Source of the DNA: Numida meleagris
Taxonomy: Eukaryota; Chordata; Aves; Galliformes; Numididae
Direction: 5' to 3'
DNA length: 64,000 nt
NCBI RefSeq assembly: GCF_002078875.1
Contig: NC_034409.1
Location: forward strand, 64,948,583-65,012,582
The notes below the pieces were generated by a model. The model made no database searches. It was not told the origin of the DNA and saw only the letters and a program-made list of their open reading frames with translations. Made by a program: the position numbers and the translations under genes. Below, one piece after another: positions 63,111 through 64,000 of this stretch. How positions within the stretch are numbered: the first letter of the stretch is position 1; the number at the start of each line of letters is the position of its first letter.

Positions 63111-64000
63111 GTCAGTGTACCCTTCCTTCCATCTCCTGCCCACTTCTCTCAAAATCTTTCAGCTCAAAGGGCTACTTAAGTTTCTCTGCTTATTCTAATG
63201 CTGTCAAGTAAAGGCTGAGCTGCCAAAAATATATTCTTTCAACCCTTGAGATTTCCTGCCCTCGGGACTTGTGCTGAAAGAGCAAATGGAGCTCTCACAG
63301 TGAGTAACGTGGCTTTTTAGAGCTGTTAAAAGCTGAAGCAGGTGCATGGAGTTTCTGGTATAAGCTGTCCTCATGAGATGAGGAATAATTACTCATGCTT
63401 AGAGCAGACAGGTATATTGGCAGCCTACTGCTAATATCTTAATGATTTGTCTTTCAATTCAAGGAAAATAATTTTATTGGCTCATCTTTTTATTATTATT
63501 ATTTGCTTTTTACGAACAAATCAGTGTGGGAGGAAAAATTCCAAACAGCGAAATGAAAAATAAAAGACAACTGCTAAAATAAATCCAAGTTGCCTAATTT
63601 TATCTCCATGCTGCACATACACTTCTTGTTCTTCTGTCTGCTGAACCCACATGTTAACTCCTCACTATCTGCATTTGTCACTAAGCTCTTCCTTTTTTAT
63701 TTTCCTTGCACAAATCATGCCACATCTTGTCAAATAGAAACAAGACAAATACTACATGAAATACATCTTGTCGATAAGAGACACATTTTCCATGGCCAGG
63801 AAAAAAGCAATGGTGACATTTTAATGCTAGAATCTGGAAAGTCTCTTGTTCAGCCCATTTGTTAGTGTCAGTCCAAGTCGCATCAATATAAAGGTAGCAA
63901 TTGTAACAGTCTTAAAGAATGGCCATTCTGAAATACGGTTTATAAGCAAGGTAATAAAATGTAATTACTGTCCACCTTTGATTCAGAATCCGTACAGTTC
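63111..64000 (+). other. PIK3C2G: Start of the intron after exon l
   Basis: Non-coding to the window edge if the donor after 63110 is right. Nothing resembling a C2-domain exon (for example a VQLVISY-type strand) is seen before 64000. Confidence 0.6.

Overview
The window is vertebrate nuclear DNA and almost certainly avian. It is AT-rich, with long introns bounded by canonical GT...AG sites. Its dispersed repeats are dominated by CR1 retroposons, several ending in the ATTCTATGATTCTGTG-type tail typical of bird CR1. A chicken-like (galliform) source fits, but the species cannot be fixed from the sequence alone.

The main content is the 3' half of one plus-strand gene, PIK3C2G (class II phosphatidylinositol 3-kinase, gamma isoform). 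Twelve consecutive coding exons lie between 11873 and about 63110. Their splice phases all agree, and together they encode about 559 residues: the end of the helical PIK accessory domain (exons a-b), the whole lipid-kinase catalytic domain (exons c to early i), the PX domain (exons i-k) and the linker towards the C-terminal C2 domain (exon l). Upstream exons (N-terminus, Ras-binding, first C2, start of the helical domain) and the last C2 exons lie outside the window. ATP-binding, catalytic-loop and DFG motifs are intact, so the copy looks functional. I name exons a-l because the true numbering is not visible.

Region by region: 1-333 (minus) is the open ORF1/esterase segment of a CR1 cut by the window edge. 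334-6150 is featureless intron or intergenic DNA. 6151-7770 holds three CR1 3' tails in alternating orientation. 7950-9350 is a GC-richer patch with an unidentified, probably decayed minus-strand gene (nuclear-signal-like KKRR, three MEVDPP repeats, frameshifts, and a 297-bp-offset tandem duplication carrying splice donors). 11873-23140 holds exons a-f. 23141-36564 is a 13.4-kb intron with two old CR1 remnants. Exons g and h flank an intron holding a composite CR1 at 38162-40567, whose 3' part and 5' part are inverted head to head, as expected from twin priming. 42658-63110 holds exons h-l with ancient amniote repeats, a dispersed ~83-bp repeat pair, small tandem duplications and one more CR1 tail.

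I found no RNA genes, CRISPR arrays or bacterial-type features. The least explained items are the minus-strand MEVDPP locus inside the PIK3C2G upstream region, the twin-primed CR1 and the ~83-bp repeat pair.
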